A DNA stretch of 37,741 bases. Source: Draconibacterium orientale. Lineage in GTDB: Bacteria; Bacteroidota; Bacteroidia; Bacteroidales; DYQJ01. A program made the translations under genes and the position numbers. The notes beneath the pieces are model-generated. The model did no database searches and was not told the DNA's origin. It saw only the letters and a program-made list of their open reading frames with translations. The stretch covers positions 1 to 37,741 of the forward strand of contig DYQJ01000005.1 in assembly GCA_020719345.1 (NCBI GenBank), written 5' to 3'. The number at the start of each line of letters is the position of its first letter. The stretch's first letter is position 1. Positions 11,715 to 22,000 of the stretch are shown one piece after another.

Positions 11715-12206
11715 ATGACTAAAATAGGAGTTCTATCAGATACACATGGCTCACTCAATCCTAAAATAGTGGACTTCTTGTCCGAGTGTCAAGAAATATG
11801 GCACGCCGGAGACATCGGAAGCTTAGATATTATTGATAAATTAAAAACCAATAAAACGCTAAGAGCCGTCTTCGGAAACATTGACGACGCCCGTTTAAGA
11901 AGTGAAACATCTGATATGATACGCTTTAACTGTGAAGGATTTGACATCTTGATAACTCACATCGCCGGAACTCCAAGCAGATATGATAATAAGATAAAAA
12001 AAATTATGGCACTAAAGTCCCCGAATATATTAGTTTGTGGACACTCGCATATCTTAAAAATATTCTTTGACAAAAAAAATGACTGTTTGTTTATTAATCC
12101 CGGAGCAGCCGGTGAATATGGAAATCACATAGTAAAAACAGCACTCCGTTTTGACTTAGATAATAAAGATATAAAAAATATGGAAATTTTGGAAATACAA
12201 AAATAA
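11715..12206 (+). CDS. YfcE/MJ0936-family metallophosphoesterase
   Basis: 'IGVLSDTHGSL', 'WHAGDIGS', 'VFGNIDDARLR', 'VCGHSHILK', 'FINPGAAGEYG'. Confidence 0.9.
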   Translation: MTKIGVLSDTHGSLNPKIVDFLSECQEIWHAGDIGSLDIIDKLKTNKTLRAVFGNIDDARLRSETSDMIRFNCEGFDILITHIAGTPSRYDNKIKKIMALKSPNILVCGHSHILKIFFDKKNDCLFINPGAAGEYGNHIVKTALRFDLDNKDIKNMEILEIQK

Positions 12207-12219
12207 TTTATTACTTTTG
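12189..12219 (+). promoter_or_regulatory. Putative Bacteroidetes-type promoter for ffh
   Basis: TTGG at 12189 and TACTTTTG at 12212-12219 (TAnnTTTG), about 20 nt spacer, immediately after the yfcE-like stop. Confidence 0.5.
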
Positions 12220-12232
12220 CAACGGCAAATTA

Positions 12233-12426
12233 TTGATAGCGTAAAATAATGGTGACTAAACACGCTATTTATTTTATTTTCAAGTACTTATAAAATTCGT
12301 TTATTTATAATTTTGTATATACATTTTAAATGTTATATTATTGAAAATCAGATATATAAAAAAATATTTGTATATATGAAAAATCAGTAAATTTGAATTT
12401 TGGTCACTATTTTTATACGCTACCAA
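12233..12426. mobile_element. MITE-like element family 1, copy 1 (194 bp shared core)
   Basis: Identical by eye to 27384-27577. Imperfect TIRs TTGATAGCGTAAAATAATGGTGAC / rc TTGGTAGCGTATAAAAATAGTGAC. Flanking repeat CAAATTATTG at 12226-12235 and 12424-12433. Confidence 0.85.
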
Positions 12427-12463
12427 ATTATTGTTCATTATTAATTATTCATTTACTTAGATT

Positions 12464-13804
12464 ATGTTTGAAAATTTATCGGAACGTCTTGAAGCGTCCT
12501 TGAAAATATTCAAAGGACAACATAAAATTACGGAAATAAATATAGCGGAAACACTTAAAGAAGTCAGACGAGCATTATTAGATGCTGACGTAAACTATAA
12601 AATAGCAAAAGACTTCACCGCTACAGTCAAGGAGAAAGCATTAGGAGCAGATGTCCTCACATCGTTACAACCTGGACAACTGATGGTAAAAATCGTTCAC
12701 GACGAACTCGTGCTGTTAATGGGAGGAGATAGAGTAGATATAAATATAAAAAACAAACCTTCTATCATACTGATGGCTGGACTACAAGGATCCGGAAAAA
12801 CAACTTTTTCTGGCAAACTCGCAAACCTCTTAAAAACTAAAAAAGCAAGGAATCCTCTTCTTGTTGCTTGCGACGTTTACAGACCCGCAGCGATAGAGCA
12901 GCTAAAAGTTCTCGGACAACAAAAAGGAATAGAAGTGTACACTGAAATAGACAATAAAAATCCTATCAAAATAGCAGAAAATGCGGTCAAATATGCCAAA
13001 CAAAAAAACTATGACATAATTATTGTGGACACCGCAGGACGTCTCGCAATAGACGAGCAGATGATGACCGAAATTGCAAATATCAAAGCCGCTATAGAGC
13101 CCCAAGAAATACTTTTCGTAGTAGACTCCATGACCGGACAAGATGCCGTAAACACTGCCAAAGAATTTAACGAACGACTAAATTTTGACGGAGTGGTGCT
13201 TACTAAACTTGACGGCGACTCAAGAGGCGGTGCCGCATTATCTATCAAATATGTTGTAAACAAACCTATTAAATTCATTGGGACAGGCGAAAAATTAGAT
13301 GCCCTTGACTATTTCTACCCGCAAAGAATGGCAGACAGAATACTCGGAATGGGAGACGTCGTGACATTGGTAGAAAGAGCGCAAGAACAATTTGACATGG
13401 AAGAAGCTAAAAAATTGCAAAAGAAAATCGCTAAAGACCAATTTAATTTTAACGACTTCCTATCACAAATCAACCAAATCAAAAAGATGGGAAATATTAA
13501 AGAACTCGCCAGCATGATACCCGGAATAGGGAAAATGATGAAAGACATAGACCTCGAAGACGACGCCTTCAAAAGCATCGAAGCTATTATACAATCTATG
13601 ACCCCCGCAGAACGTGAAGACCCTCTCCTACTAAACGGAAGCCGAAAGAAAAGAATAGCACAAGGTAGCGGAACTGACATACAAGAGGTCAACAGATTGA
13701 TAAAACAATTTATGGAGACCCGCAAAATGATGAAAATGATGACCAATTTCAAAGGTAAAAATCTTAACAGAGCCGTAAACTCAATGAAAATGTTTAAATC
13801 TTAA
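12464..13804 (+). CDS. ffh: Signal recognition particle protein
   Basis: 446 aa; '[18 protein letters not shown]', '[15 protein letters not shown]', '[16 protein letters not shown]', '[15 protein letters not shown]', C-terminal M-domain. Confidence 0.98.
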   Translation: MFENLSERLEASLKIFKGQHKITEINIAETLKEVRRALLDADVNYKIAKDFTATVKEKALGADVLTSLQPGQLMVKIVHDELVLLMGGDRVDINIKNKPSIILMAGLQGSGKTTFSGKLANLLKTKKARNPLLVACDVYRPAAIEQLKVLGQQKGIEVYTEIDNKNPIKIAENAVKYAKQKNYDIIIVDTAGRLAIDEQMMTEIANIKAAIEPQEILFVVDSMTGQDAVNTAKEFNERLNFDGVVLTKLDGDSRGGAALSIKYVVNKPIKFIGTGEKLDALDYFYPQRMADRILGMGDVVTLVERAQEQFDMEEAKKLQKKIAKDQFNFNDFLSQINQIKKMGNIKELASMIPGIGKMMKDIDLEDDAFKSIEAIIQSMTPAEREDPLLLNGSRKKRIAQGSGTDIQEVNRLIKQFMETRKMMKMMTNFKGKNLNRAVNSMKMFKS

Positions 13805-13808
13805 TATC

Positions 13809-14699
13809 ATGCAAATTATTGACGGAAAAAAAATCGCTGAGCTAATTAAGACGGAAATAGCACAAGAAGTGAAAGAACTGATTACCAGATACGGTAAAGC
13901 TCCGCATCTTGCCGCTATTCTCGTAGGAGAAGATGGAGGTAGTGTAACGTATGTCAATCATAAAGTCAAAACATGCAACGAACTCGGTTTTGAGTCCACG
14001 CTTATAAATTATCCGAGCAACGTATCCGAAACCGAGCTATTAAACAAAATAGAAGAACTAAATAATAATACTGACATTCATGGTTTTATTGTGCAACTTC
14101 CTCTCCCTAATCATATTGACGAACAAAAAATTATAGAAGCCGTATCCGTAAGCAAAGATGTAGACGGTTTTAACCCGCTTAATGTAGGTAGAATGTCAAT
14201 CGGATTACCCGCTTTTATCTCGGCTACCCCGCAAGGAATTATTTTCTTGTTGGAGAGATATAATATTGAAACTGCCGGTAAAAATTGCATAATATTAGGA
14301 AGAAGTAATATCGTTGGAAAACCAATGGCTACGCTGATGGCACGAAAAGGTTACCCCGGTAATTCTACTGTAACTATTTGTCACAGCAACACTAAGGACT
14401 TGAAAGAGCATACTTTAAAAGCCGACATAATTATCGCCGCACTCGGTAAACCCGAATTTGTAACTGCAGATATGGTCAAAGAAGGGGCTGTTGTTATAGA
14501 TGTAGGCACAACACGAGTAATCTCTCAGGAAACCAAAACGGGCTGGAAACTCAAAGGAGATGTTAAATTTGACGAAGTAGCTCCTAAAACGTCATATATT
14601 ACTCCCGTACCCGGCGGAGTAGGTCCAATGACAATCGTTTCACTAATGAAAAATACACTTATTGCAGCTAAAAACGCTTTTACTTCTAACGTAAGATAA
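13809..14699 (+). CDS. folD: Bifunctional methylenetetrahydrofolate dehydrogenase/cyclohydrolase
   Basis: 296 aa; '[28 protein letters not shown]', '[13 protein letters not shown]', '[17 protein letters not shown]'. Confidence 0.98.
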   Translation: MQIIDGKKIAELIKTEIAQEVKELITRYGKAPHLAAILVGEDGGSVTYVNHKVKTCNELGFESTLINYPSNVSETELLNKIEELNNNTDIHGFIVQLPLPNHIDEQKIIEAVSVSKDVDGFNPLNVGRMSIGLPAFISATPQGIIFLLERYNIETAGKNCIILGRSNIVGKPMATLMARKGYPGNSTVTICHSNTKDLKEHTLKADIIIAALGKPEFVTADMVKEGAVVIDVGTTRVISQETKTGWKLKGDVKFDEVAPKTSYITPVPGGVGPMTIVSLMKNTLIAAKNAFTSNVR

Positions 14700-14802
14700 A
14701 AATATAACAAAAAAGAATCTTGGAACGTTCATAAAATTGAGTATTTACATTTATTTTAATCATTGAAAATCATAATTATCAATCAAATGTAAATACAAAA
14801 AG

Positions 14803-15165
14803 ATGAAAAATATGAAACAAAAAATAATTACGGTAGATCAATATATATCATCGTTTCCGGAAGATGTTCAGATTATATTAGAGAAAATACGAATGATATT
14901 GAGAACTCACGCACCTGAGGCAATAGAAAAAATAGCGTACCAAATGCCGGCTTATTATCTTGGAAAACCGCTGCTTTATTACGGCGCTTATGAAAGACAT
15001 ATCGGTTTATATGCAATGCCTTCTGCCAACACAGCTTTTAAGGAAAAACTGAAACAGTACAAACAAGGGAAAGGTTCTATACAATTCCAACTCAACGAGC
15101 CAATACCTTATGAACTGATAACAAATATAGTTAAATACAGGGTGATAGAAAACTGTATTGTTTGA
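14803..15165 (+). CDS. DUF1801 / YdhG-like (frataxin-fold) protein
   Basis: 120 aa; 'SSFPEDVQIILEKIRMILRTHAPEAIEKIAYQMPAYYLGKPLLYYGAYERHIGLYA'. Confidence 0.85.
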   Translation: MKNMKQKIITVDQYISSFPEDVQIILEKIRMILRTHAPEAIEKIAYQMPAYYLGKPLLYYGAYERHIGLYAMPSANTAFKEKLKQYKQGKGSIQFQLNEPIPYELITNIVKYRVIENCIV

Positions 15166-15212
15166 TTTGAAAATATTTTATTTTAACGACTAAAATTATA
15201 TAAAAAAGGAAC

Positions 15213-17189
15213 ATGTCTGAAAACAAAGAAATTAAAGATGATAAAAATAAAGAGGTAGCACAACCGACTAAGAAACGAAATTTCAAGAACAATATTTTCT
15301 GGATTTACGGAATAATATTATTAGGGATCTTAGCTATACAGTTTTTCAATTTCGGAGGCACGCCGCCAACAGTAGAGTACAATCAACTAAAATCTCTGAT
15401 AACTGCAAAAGAGATAGAAAAGATGATTGTCGTTAGTGATAAAAAAATAGAAATTTATATTAAACCCAGTTTACTCTCGCAACAAAAATTCGCAGAGCTT
15501 ACCGAGAAGAAGATTGACTCGCAAGGTCCTCATTATTACTACAATATCAATTTGCATACATTAGAACGTTTAGAAGAGCAAATTGAACAGCTTCAGAAAG
15601 ATTTTGCCGAAGACGACAAAATTTATATAGCCAACAATGTCCGAACAGATGTATGGAGCGAAATTCTTAGCTGGCTAATTCCTATCGGTTTATTAGTCTT
15701 CCTTTGGATATTCATTTTCAAACGAATGGGAGGCGGCGGCGGAGTCTTCAACATGGGAAAATCTAAGGCGAAGATATTTGATAAAGAAGACTCTCAAATA
15801 AAAATAAATTTTGCTGACGTAGCAGGTCTCGTAGAAGCAAAACAAGAAATCTCCGAGATAGTAGATTTTCTCAAGAATCCAGATAAATATACCAAACTCG
15901 GTGGCAAAATACCGAAGGGAGCGCTTCTTGTAGGTCCTCCCGGAACAGGAAAAACTCTTCTCGCAAAAGCAGTAGCAGGAGAAGCCGCAGTTCCATTCTT
16001 CTCAATGTCGGGTTCCGACTTTGTTGAAATGTTTGTAGGAGTTGGTGCCTCACGAGTAAGAGACCTCTTCGCACAAGCAAAAGCTAAGGCGCCTTGTATT
16101 ATTTTTATTGACGAAATAGATGCGATAGGACGCTCACGAAGCACTCGCGTAAGCTTCAGCTCAAACGATGAACGCGAAAATACATTGAATCAACTACTCA
16201 CCGAAATGGATGGTTTTGACACTAACACCGGAGTTATTATCCTCGCCGCCACCAACAGAGCAGATATATTAGATAGCGCACTGATGAGAGCAGGACGATT
16301 TGACCGACAAGTTATGATAGAGCTGCCAGACCTGATAGAACGTTCCGAAATATTTAAAGTACATTTGAAACCACTCAAAACCGCAGAAAACTTAGATGTG
16401 CAGTTCCTCGCAAAACAAACGCCCGGATTCTCCGGCGCAGATATAGCAAACGTATGCAATGAGTCCGCGCTGATAGCAGCTCGCAAAAACAAGGAAATGG
16501 TTGAAAAACAAGACTTTCTCGACGCCGTAGACCGAATAATTGGAGGATTAGAAAAAAAGAACAAGATTATTACAAGTAATGAGAAACGTACTATTGCTTA
16601 TCACGAAGCCGGACACGCATCGGTCAGCTGGATGCTGGAACATGCGCACCCGCTTATAAAAGTTACAATAGTCCCTCGCGGGAAAGCACTCGGCGCCGCA
16701 TGGTACCTGCCTGAAGAACGACAACTCGTTACGAAAGAACAAATATTAGATGAAATGTGTGCTACCCTCGCAGGAAGAGCATCAGAAGAAATATTTTTTG
16801 GCAGAGTCACAACAGGAGCGCTTAACGACCTTGAACGAGTCTCAAGACAAGCACATTCTATGGTAGTATATCTCGGAATGAGTGACAAGATAGGTAATAT
16901 CAGCTACTATGATTCCTCCAGCGAAAACGAATACGCTTTCCAAAAACCTTACAGCGAAAAAACTGCCGAACTTATTGATACCGAAGTAAAAATAATTATA
17001 GAAGCCGCATATCAACGGGCAAAAAGTATCATCACTGAAAATAAAGATAAAGTAGAAAAACTCGCCGAAAAATTAATCACAGCCGAAGTAATTTTTACCG
17101 AAGACGTAGAAGAAATTTTTGGGAAACGAAAATTTGAGAATCAACAGCGAAACGAAGAAATATTACAACTAAACAAGAAATCCGAATAA
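15213..17189 (+). CDS. ftsH: ATP-dependent zinc metalloprotease FtsH
   Basis: 658 aa; '[21 protein letters not shown]', '[12 protein letters not shown]', SRH, '[12 protein letters not shown]'. Confidence 0.98.
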   Translation: MSENKEIKDDKNKEVAQPTKKRNFKNNIFWIYGIILLGILAIQFFNFGGTPPTVEYNQLKSLITAKEIEKMIVVSDKKIEIYIKPSLLSQQKFAELTEKKIDSQGPHYYYNINLHTLERLEEQIEQLQKDFAEDDKIYIANNVRTDVWSEILSWLIPIGLLVFLWIFIFKRMGGGGGVFNMGKSKAKIFDKEDSQIKINFADVAGLVEAKQEISEIVDFLKNPDKYTKLGGKIPKGALLVGPPGTGKTLLAKAVAGEAAVPFFSMSGSDFVEMFVGVGASRVRDLFAQAKAKAPCIIFIDEIDAIGRSRSTRVSFSSNDERENTLNQLLTEMDGFDTNTGVIILAATNRADILDSALMRAGRFDRQVMIELPDLIERSEIFKVHLKPLKTAENLDVQFLAKQTPGFSGADIANVCNESALIAARKNKEMVEKQDFLDAVDRIIGGLEKKNKIITSNEKRTIAYHEAGHASVSWMLEHAHPLIKVTIVPRGKALGAAWYLPEERQLVTKEQILDEMCATLAGRASEEIFFGRVTTGALNDLERVSRQAHSMVVYLGMSDKIGNISYYDSSSENEYAFQKPYSEKTAELIDTEVKIIIEAAYQRAKSIITENKDKVEKLAEKLITAEVIFTEDVEEIFGKRKFENQQRNEEILQLNKKSE

Positions 17190-17282
17190 CTTGAATTTTT
17201 ATCTTTGCGAAACTCGGCGAGAGATATTTGATTATCTATTTCAGTCCGAGTTTTTTGCAATTTTTCAAAAAAAATAAAAGCT

Positions 17283-17537
17283 ATGAATTTTGAACATTTA
17301 ATAAATTTAATAGATAAAACACATAATGTGTTGCAAAGCAATGCAATAAAAGCTGTAAACAGAAACTTAACCATCAGAAATTGGTTAATAGGTTTTTATA
17401 TTAAAGAATTTGAACAAAACGGCGAAGATAGAGCAAAATATGGTGAAAAATTATTGCAAAAAATAGCAGAAAAAATTTGTATAAAAGGACTGTCAGAAAC
17501 GGGCTTAAAACGATGTCGTTTGTGGCTACCCACGTAA
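17283..17537 (+). pseudogene. Truncated N-terminus of DUF1016 (YhcG-type PD-(D/E)XK nuclease)
   Basis: 'LTIRNWLIGFYIKEFEQNGEDRAKYGEKLLQKIAEKICIKGLSETGLKRCRLW' matches the DUF1016 N-terminal domain; the frame is lost on entering the palindrome starting at 17522. Confidence 0.8.
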
Positions 17538-17657
17538 TCTTGGACAAAATTTTGAACCATATAAGGAATATAAGGTCATATAAGATTGACTGGTACAACT
17601 TATATGACCTTATAATTCTTATATGGTTCAAAATTTTGTCCAACTTTATAAGGGTAG
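17522..17657. repeat. 136-bp long palindromic element
   Basis: 61-nt arms 17522-17582 and 17597-17657 (about 54/61 complementary, including an uninterrupted 26-bp block TTGGACAAAATTTTGAACCATATAAG), 14-nt loop, ends ggctaccc/gggtagcc. Confidence 0.9.
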
Positions 17658-17731
17658 CCCAAAATTCTATACGGCACTTCTTGGTGATGATTAACAACTT
17701 TTTCTTTACCTATCCAATTTAGTGTTGGCAT
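17600..17731 (-). pseudogene. Truncated N-terminus of a Mod-type site-specific DNA methyltransferase
   Basis: Reverse strand from ATG at 17731 reads MPTLNWIGKEKVVNHHQEVPYRIL-(enters palindrome)-GYPYKVGQNFEPYKNYKVI*. The 'LNWIGKEKVVNHHxxVPYR' start is typical of such methyltransferases; the rest is absent. Confidence 0.7.
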
Positions 17732-17865
17732 ATTTTAAATTTATCGGTTTATGAGTGTTTGTTTATCGTTTATTTTGTAGTTGCGGACATTTTGTCTCAT
17801 GGTACAAAAGTAATTTTTTTTAGATTAAATGCAAATTTTTTTTTCATAAAAAAATATATGGTGTG

Positions 17866-18852
17866 TTAAGAAGTGCAATTATTGCATATTTTTATTTTTC
17901 TGCGATGCGTTAATATCGTGCTTTTAAATTTGTTAGCTGCTTCTGAGTTAATAATATCTTTCAAATTATTAGTTCTGAGATTTCCAAAAATGTGGTCAGC
18001 ATTTTTATCAAAACAGCATGGAAGTACATCTCCTTCCCACGTAATTGCTGTTGCGTTCCATAGTCTTTGGCATCTGTTGTTTAATTGTTTTCGCATGAGA
18101 TATTTGCCGTTTTTTAATATATATCTTGAGTATTTTTTTTGTAAAGGGATTAAATTTGCGTTGTTTATAAAATCATATACTTGAATAGTTTTAAGTTCTA
18201 ATTTATTTACTTTTAAAGATTTACACAGTTTTTGCATGTCGCTGATTTGCGATTCGTTATACGAAGTGACAAGGAATTGTATTACAATATATGGTTTTAT
18301 TGTTTTTAATCTTTTTTTTGTGTCGGACAGATTTTTAACGCCATCTATAACTTTCTGCAACCTCCCTCCTACTCTATATGTTTGATATACATTTTGAGTT
18401 GTTCCATCTATGGAAATAATAATTTTATCTAAACCACTTTTAATCAAATTATAACAATTTTCAGGAGAAAGAAAATGTCCATTAGTAGAAGTTGTGACAA
18501 AAATATTTTTGGAGTTGGCATATTTTATCATCTCAAAAATATCTTTGTTTAAAAAAGGTTCGCCTTGAAAATAAATGAACATATTTAACAAATATTTGTA
18601 AGTTTGGTTGGCAATATTTATAAAATCAGTCGTGTTCATATATCCTGTTTGTCGGGTCAATAATTTTAGTCCGCTGGGACATTCTTTACATTTCAAGTTG
18701 CAAAAATTAGTTGGCTCTACCGAAATAGAATATGGCATTCCCCAAGTTATAGGTTTGTTAGCAATAACAGATATAATATAGCTGATAGTTATTTTGAAGA
18801 AGTTTAATATTTTAAGTAGCGTTATTTTTTTTAGAAATATAATAATCAACAT
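17866..18852 (-). CDS. Radical SAM/SPASM domain protein
   Basis: 328 aa; 'EPTNFCNLKCKECPSG' radical SAM CxxxCxxC, C-terminal 'GDVLPCCFDKNADHIFGNL...KICNNC' SPASM cysteines. Confidence 0.9.
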   Translation of the reverse strand: MLIIIFLKKITLLKILNFFKITISYIISVIANKPITWGMPYSISVEPTNFCNLKCKECPSGLKLLTRQTGYMNTTDFINIANQTYKYLLNMFIYFQGEPFLNKDIFEMIKYANSKNIFVTTSTNGHFLSPENCYNLIKSGLDKIIISIDGTTQNVYQTYRVGGRLQKVIDGVKNLSDTKKRLKTIKPYIVIQFLVTSYNESQISDMQKLCKSLKVNKLELKTIQVYDFINNANLIPLQKKYSRYILKNGKYLMRKQLNNRCQRLWNATAITWEGDVLPCCFDKNADHIFGNLRTNNLKDIINSEAANKFKSTILTHRRKIKICNNCTS

Positions 18853-18980
18853 AATTTATAGTATAAGTAAATTATAAATTATAAATTATAAATTAAGAAT
18901 TATAATTTGGCTTTTGCTTGAATATCAAGTAGTTGTAAATTATAAAATCCGAAGTTATTTTTTTAATTTTACTAAATTTC

Positions 18981-19013
18981 AACTTTGCCAAAGTTGAAAA
19001 CTTTGGCAAAGTT
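18981..19013 (-). terminator. Hairpin downstream of the 2200-aa gene
   Basis: Perfect 13-bp arms aactttgccaaag / ctttggcaaagtt, located 9 nt beyond the stop of the minus-strand giant ORF. Confidence 0.4.
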
Positions 19014-19021
19014 TAAAAAGT

Positions 19022-22000
19022 CTAATTGTTGTTTAAGAACTTAATTACGGCAAATTTAGCTGCGGCTATGGTTTCGCGATTAGCTTTCTCCATTATTTTG
19101 CTGCGATTGAGGTCTTCTACGCTGAGGTGTCCATGCATAATTAGGAGTTGTAAAATCATGTTATTAACAATTGTATCTTGCGAATACCCTCTTGCGATAT
19201 AAAGTTTATGACATTCGGCGAAAAATTCTTCGGAGAAATCATTGTTATTTGGTAAGCTCATTATTTGCAAATAAGTTTCGGAGAAGCTGTTTATTTCTGT
19301 ATTAATATTAGGAGTTACGAGTAGTGGCGAAAATTCGTAGTTCTTTTTAAGTGGCTTAAACCCTTTTAGTTTTGACATGTTAATAACAGTTTTCATGTCA
19401 TCGATTCTAACAAACTCGGCTTTTCGCATTTGTTCTATCTGCCAGAGGACGAAGTTGTATCTAAGTATTTCGGGACTGAGATAAGTATCCACGAATATAT
19501 GTTTGTAATGTTCTATTACGGTGTTTCTAACTTTTTGTTTATTTGCGTTAATTTCGGGATTTTCTATGCGTACTTCTTGTATTAGTTTTTGCAGTTCTTC
19601 GGCGGCTTTTTGTGGTCCGGAGATTTCTCTGCCTTTTCTACCTATGTCAGTAGATAATAGTCCGAGTTGAATTTTCGTTCCTTTACCTTTTCCATATTTT
19701 CCTTTCAAAATGTTGAGTAAGTGCAATTTAGTTTCAATTTGTCCTTCTTCCGAGATGAAAGGTTGTCCTGTAGGCGTGCTTGCGAGAGCATTAAACATGT
19801 TTGCAAACATATTTTTAGTTATCCAGACGCTAATAGTATTGTTATTCGTGTCGGTAGCGGTGGCGTTAAACCGATTTTTTATTATGTCAAATTGGATATT
19901 TAGTATCTTATAAGTGACATTATTTTGTATAAAAGTTTTGTCCACAAAAATTTGTTTGACAATATCTTCTATGTCAATTTTATCAATCAATTTATATGAT
20001 GAAGCCAAATAGAAATCAGTTGTACGGTCGTCTTTTTGCCAGTCGAGTATCTCGTCAAGATAATTTCCATGTTTATCAAGAACGGAGACGATATTAGGAT
20101 ATGCTGTATATCTTAACAAAGTTCGTTGAAAATGTGGGTGGTCTGAGCTGGTGGCTTTTTCTTTTCGTTCGCCATGCGATTCGCGGTAGTAAATAAAATT
20201 TTCGGGGTTGTCGTATCTGATAACACCGGCTTCTTGTCTTGCGAAATTGCTTGCTGTCAGCATAATATCAATTTTATAAGGCATTGAGATGTCGCAAAGT
20301 CCACTGATAGTGCTTCGTGAGTTGAGGTCTTCTACGTTGCTGTCCGAAGCGTTTTCAAAGAGGGAATTGTAATATTTTATATATTCCGGGTCAAAGTCGG
20401 TTACTCGTGAGAAGTCACCTACTTCGGTACCGATGCCATATAAATTTCCTTCTTGGTCAGGGAATATGTGGAACATGTCACCGGCGATTAATTTGATAGA
20501 GCGTATTCTGTTCATGTCTTTTTTCAACCACTTCAACATTAATGCGGCAAGCATTTCGGATTTTCCTACTCCACTGTCTCCGCTTACTTCTACCACGAAT
20601 ATTGCGCCGTCTTCTTCTTCTACGGCAAACATAGAGCCGTGTACGGGTATTCCTCCCATCTCTTTAACTTTTTCATTTATCATCGTGAGTCTCGGTTTCT
20701 TAACATCACCAAAATAGTCCACCTTCTTTTTTAGCGGAGTGATGAGTGTTTTTATTTTGCCGTTAGGTCCATTTAAGTCAAAATAACCTATTTGCGGGAA
20801 TGAGATGACTTTTTCAGGAGCGCCGAGTATCATAATCACATCCGGCACAAACGTTTTTATTTGTTCCAACGTGACATCGTTATAGCTTAGCAGTCTGTAA
20901 TTATCAGCCAGATATTTAATATAAGATTTGTGAAAGACAACTAATTCTTTAATAAGTCCTTGCGCTATTATTTTGCAACGGTAGTCTTGCTTGTCTATAT
21001 TTTTGACAAATTTTTCTAATCGTTTGGCAAAAAAGTCGGCATTCGGCTTAGGTGCGAGATTTTTAATGTAGTCATTGATAGAAGGATTGAGTTTAGAATT
21101 TTCTATTCCTTTCTTTCGCAATTCTTCTTCGTGTTCGGTTCGGTCAATTTTGTGAAATGGATATTCGCGTTTTTTGGCGTCAGTAACTATTCGGGTGTGC
21201 ATTTGTACGGGTTGCTCGGCGGAGATGACTCCACAATTTTTTAACATCTCGTTGATCCATTTTAAAGAGCCGTTATTGTAGTAATATAATATATTCTCTT
21301 GATTATCAAATCCGGAGTATATAGTTATGCCATGTTGTATCATCTCGTTAATAGCCGAGTTTTGACGTTTGAACTCTATTTCAGTGAATTTCATTAAGAA
21401 GTGAGTATATTTATCATAATATTCGGTGGACTTGGTTCTATTTATTATATCAATGATAAATATCGCCATTCTGCGGCATTCGTTATGGAGATTCGTTATA
21501 GAAATTTTGGTATTTTCTGTCTCGCCAATTTGCAATAAAATAGATTCTAATTCGGTATTCAACAAATCATATAAAATATTTTCTGCGAACATTACATCTT
21601 GCGAATCAGAGTATTTAACTATTTGATTTTCATATACGGCTATTTTTTTCAACAAAAGATTTTCAAAATTTTTATCTCGTTTCAAAAGATATAAGAAGAG
21701 TATTTTCTTGGCAAATTCGGTTTCTTTGTTATCAATAAATAGCAGTAAATATTTGCTAATCAGTCCAATGTATTTATCGTTTTGCTTGAGATGGACAAAT
21801 TTTTCGGTATATCTAATTTCATGCATCAGAGCTTCGGTGTAGGATTTTATACCAAAGTCGGTTATCGGGTTTCGTGTGATTTCTTGATATTTTGTCAAAG
21901 TAGTAAAAAACAGTTCTTTAATAGAAGGTTCGTGTCCGTTGTTTGCGAAAGGTAAATTAAAATTGATAAGTAGCTCTTTGATAAACTTTTTCAAGATTTG

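Noticed and set aside
17401-17697. 98-aa minus-strand ORF over the palindrome
   Set aside because: Different frame from the Mod-like N-terminus and mostly palindrome-encoded; the real remnant starts at 17731.
18866-18895. (taaatta)n tandem repeat
   Set aside because: Short low-complexity AT repeat, common in AT-rich genomes; no array or spacer structure.
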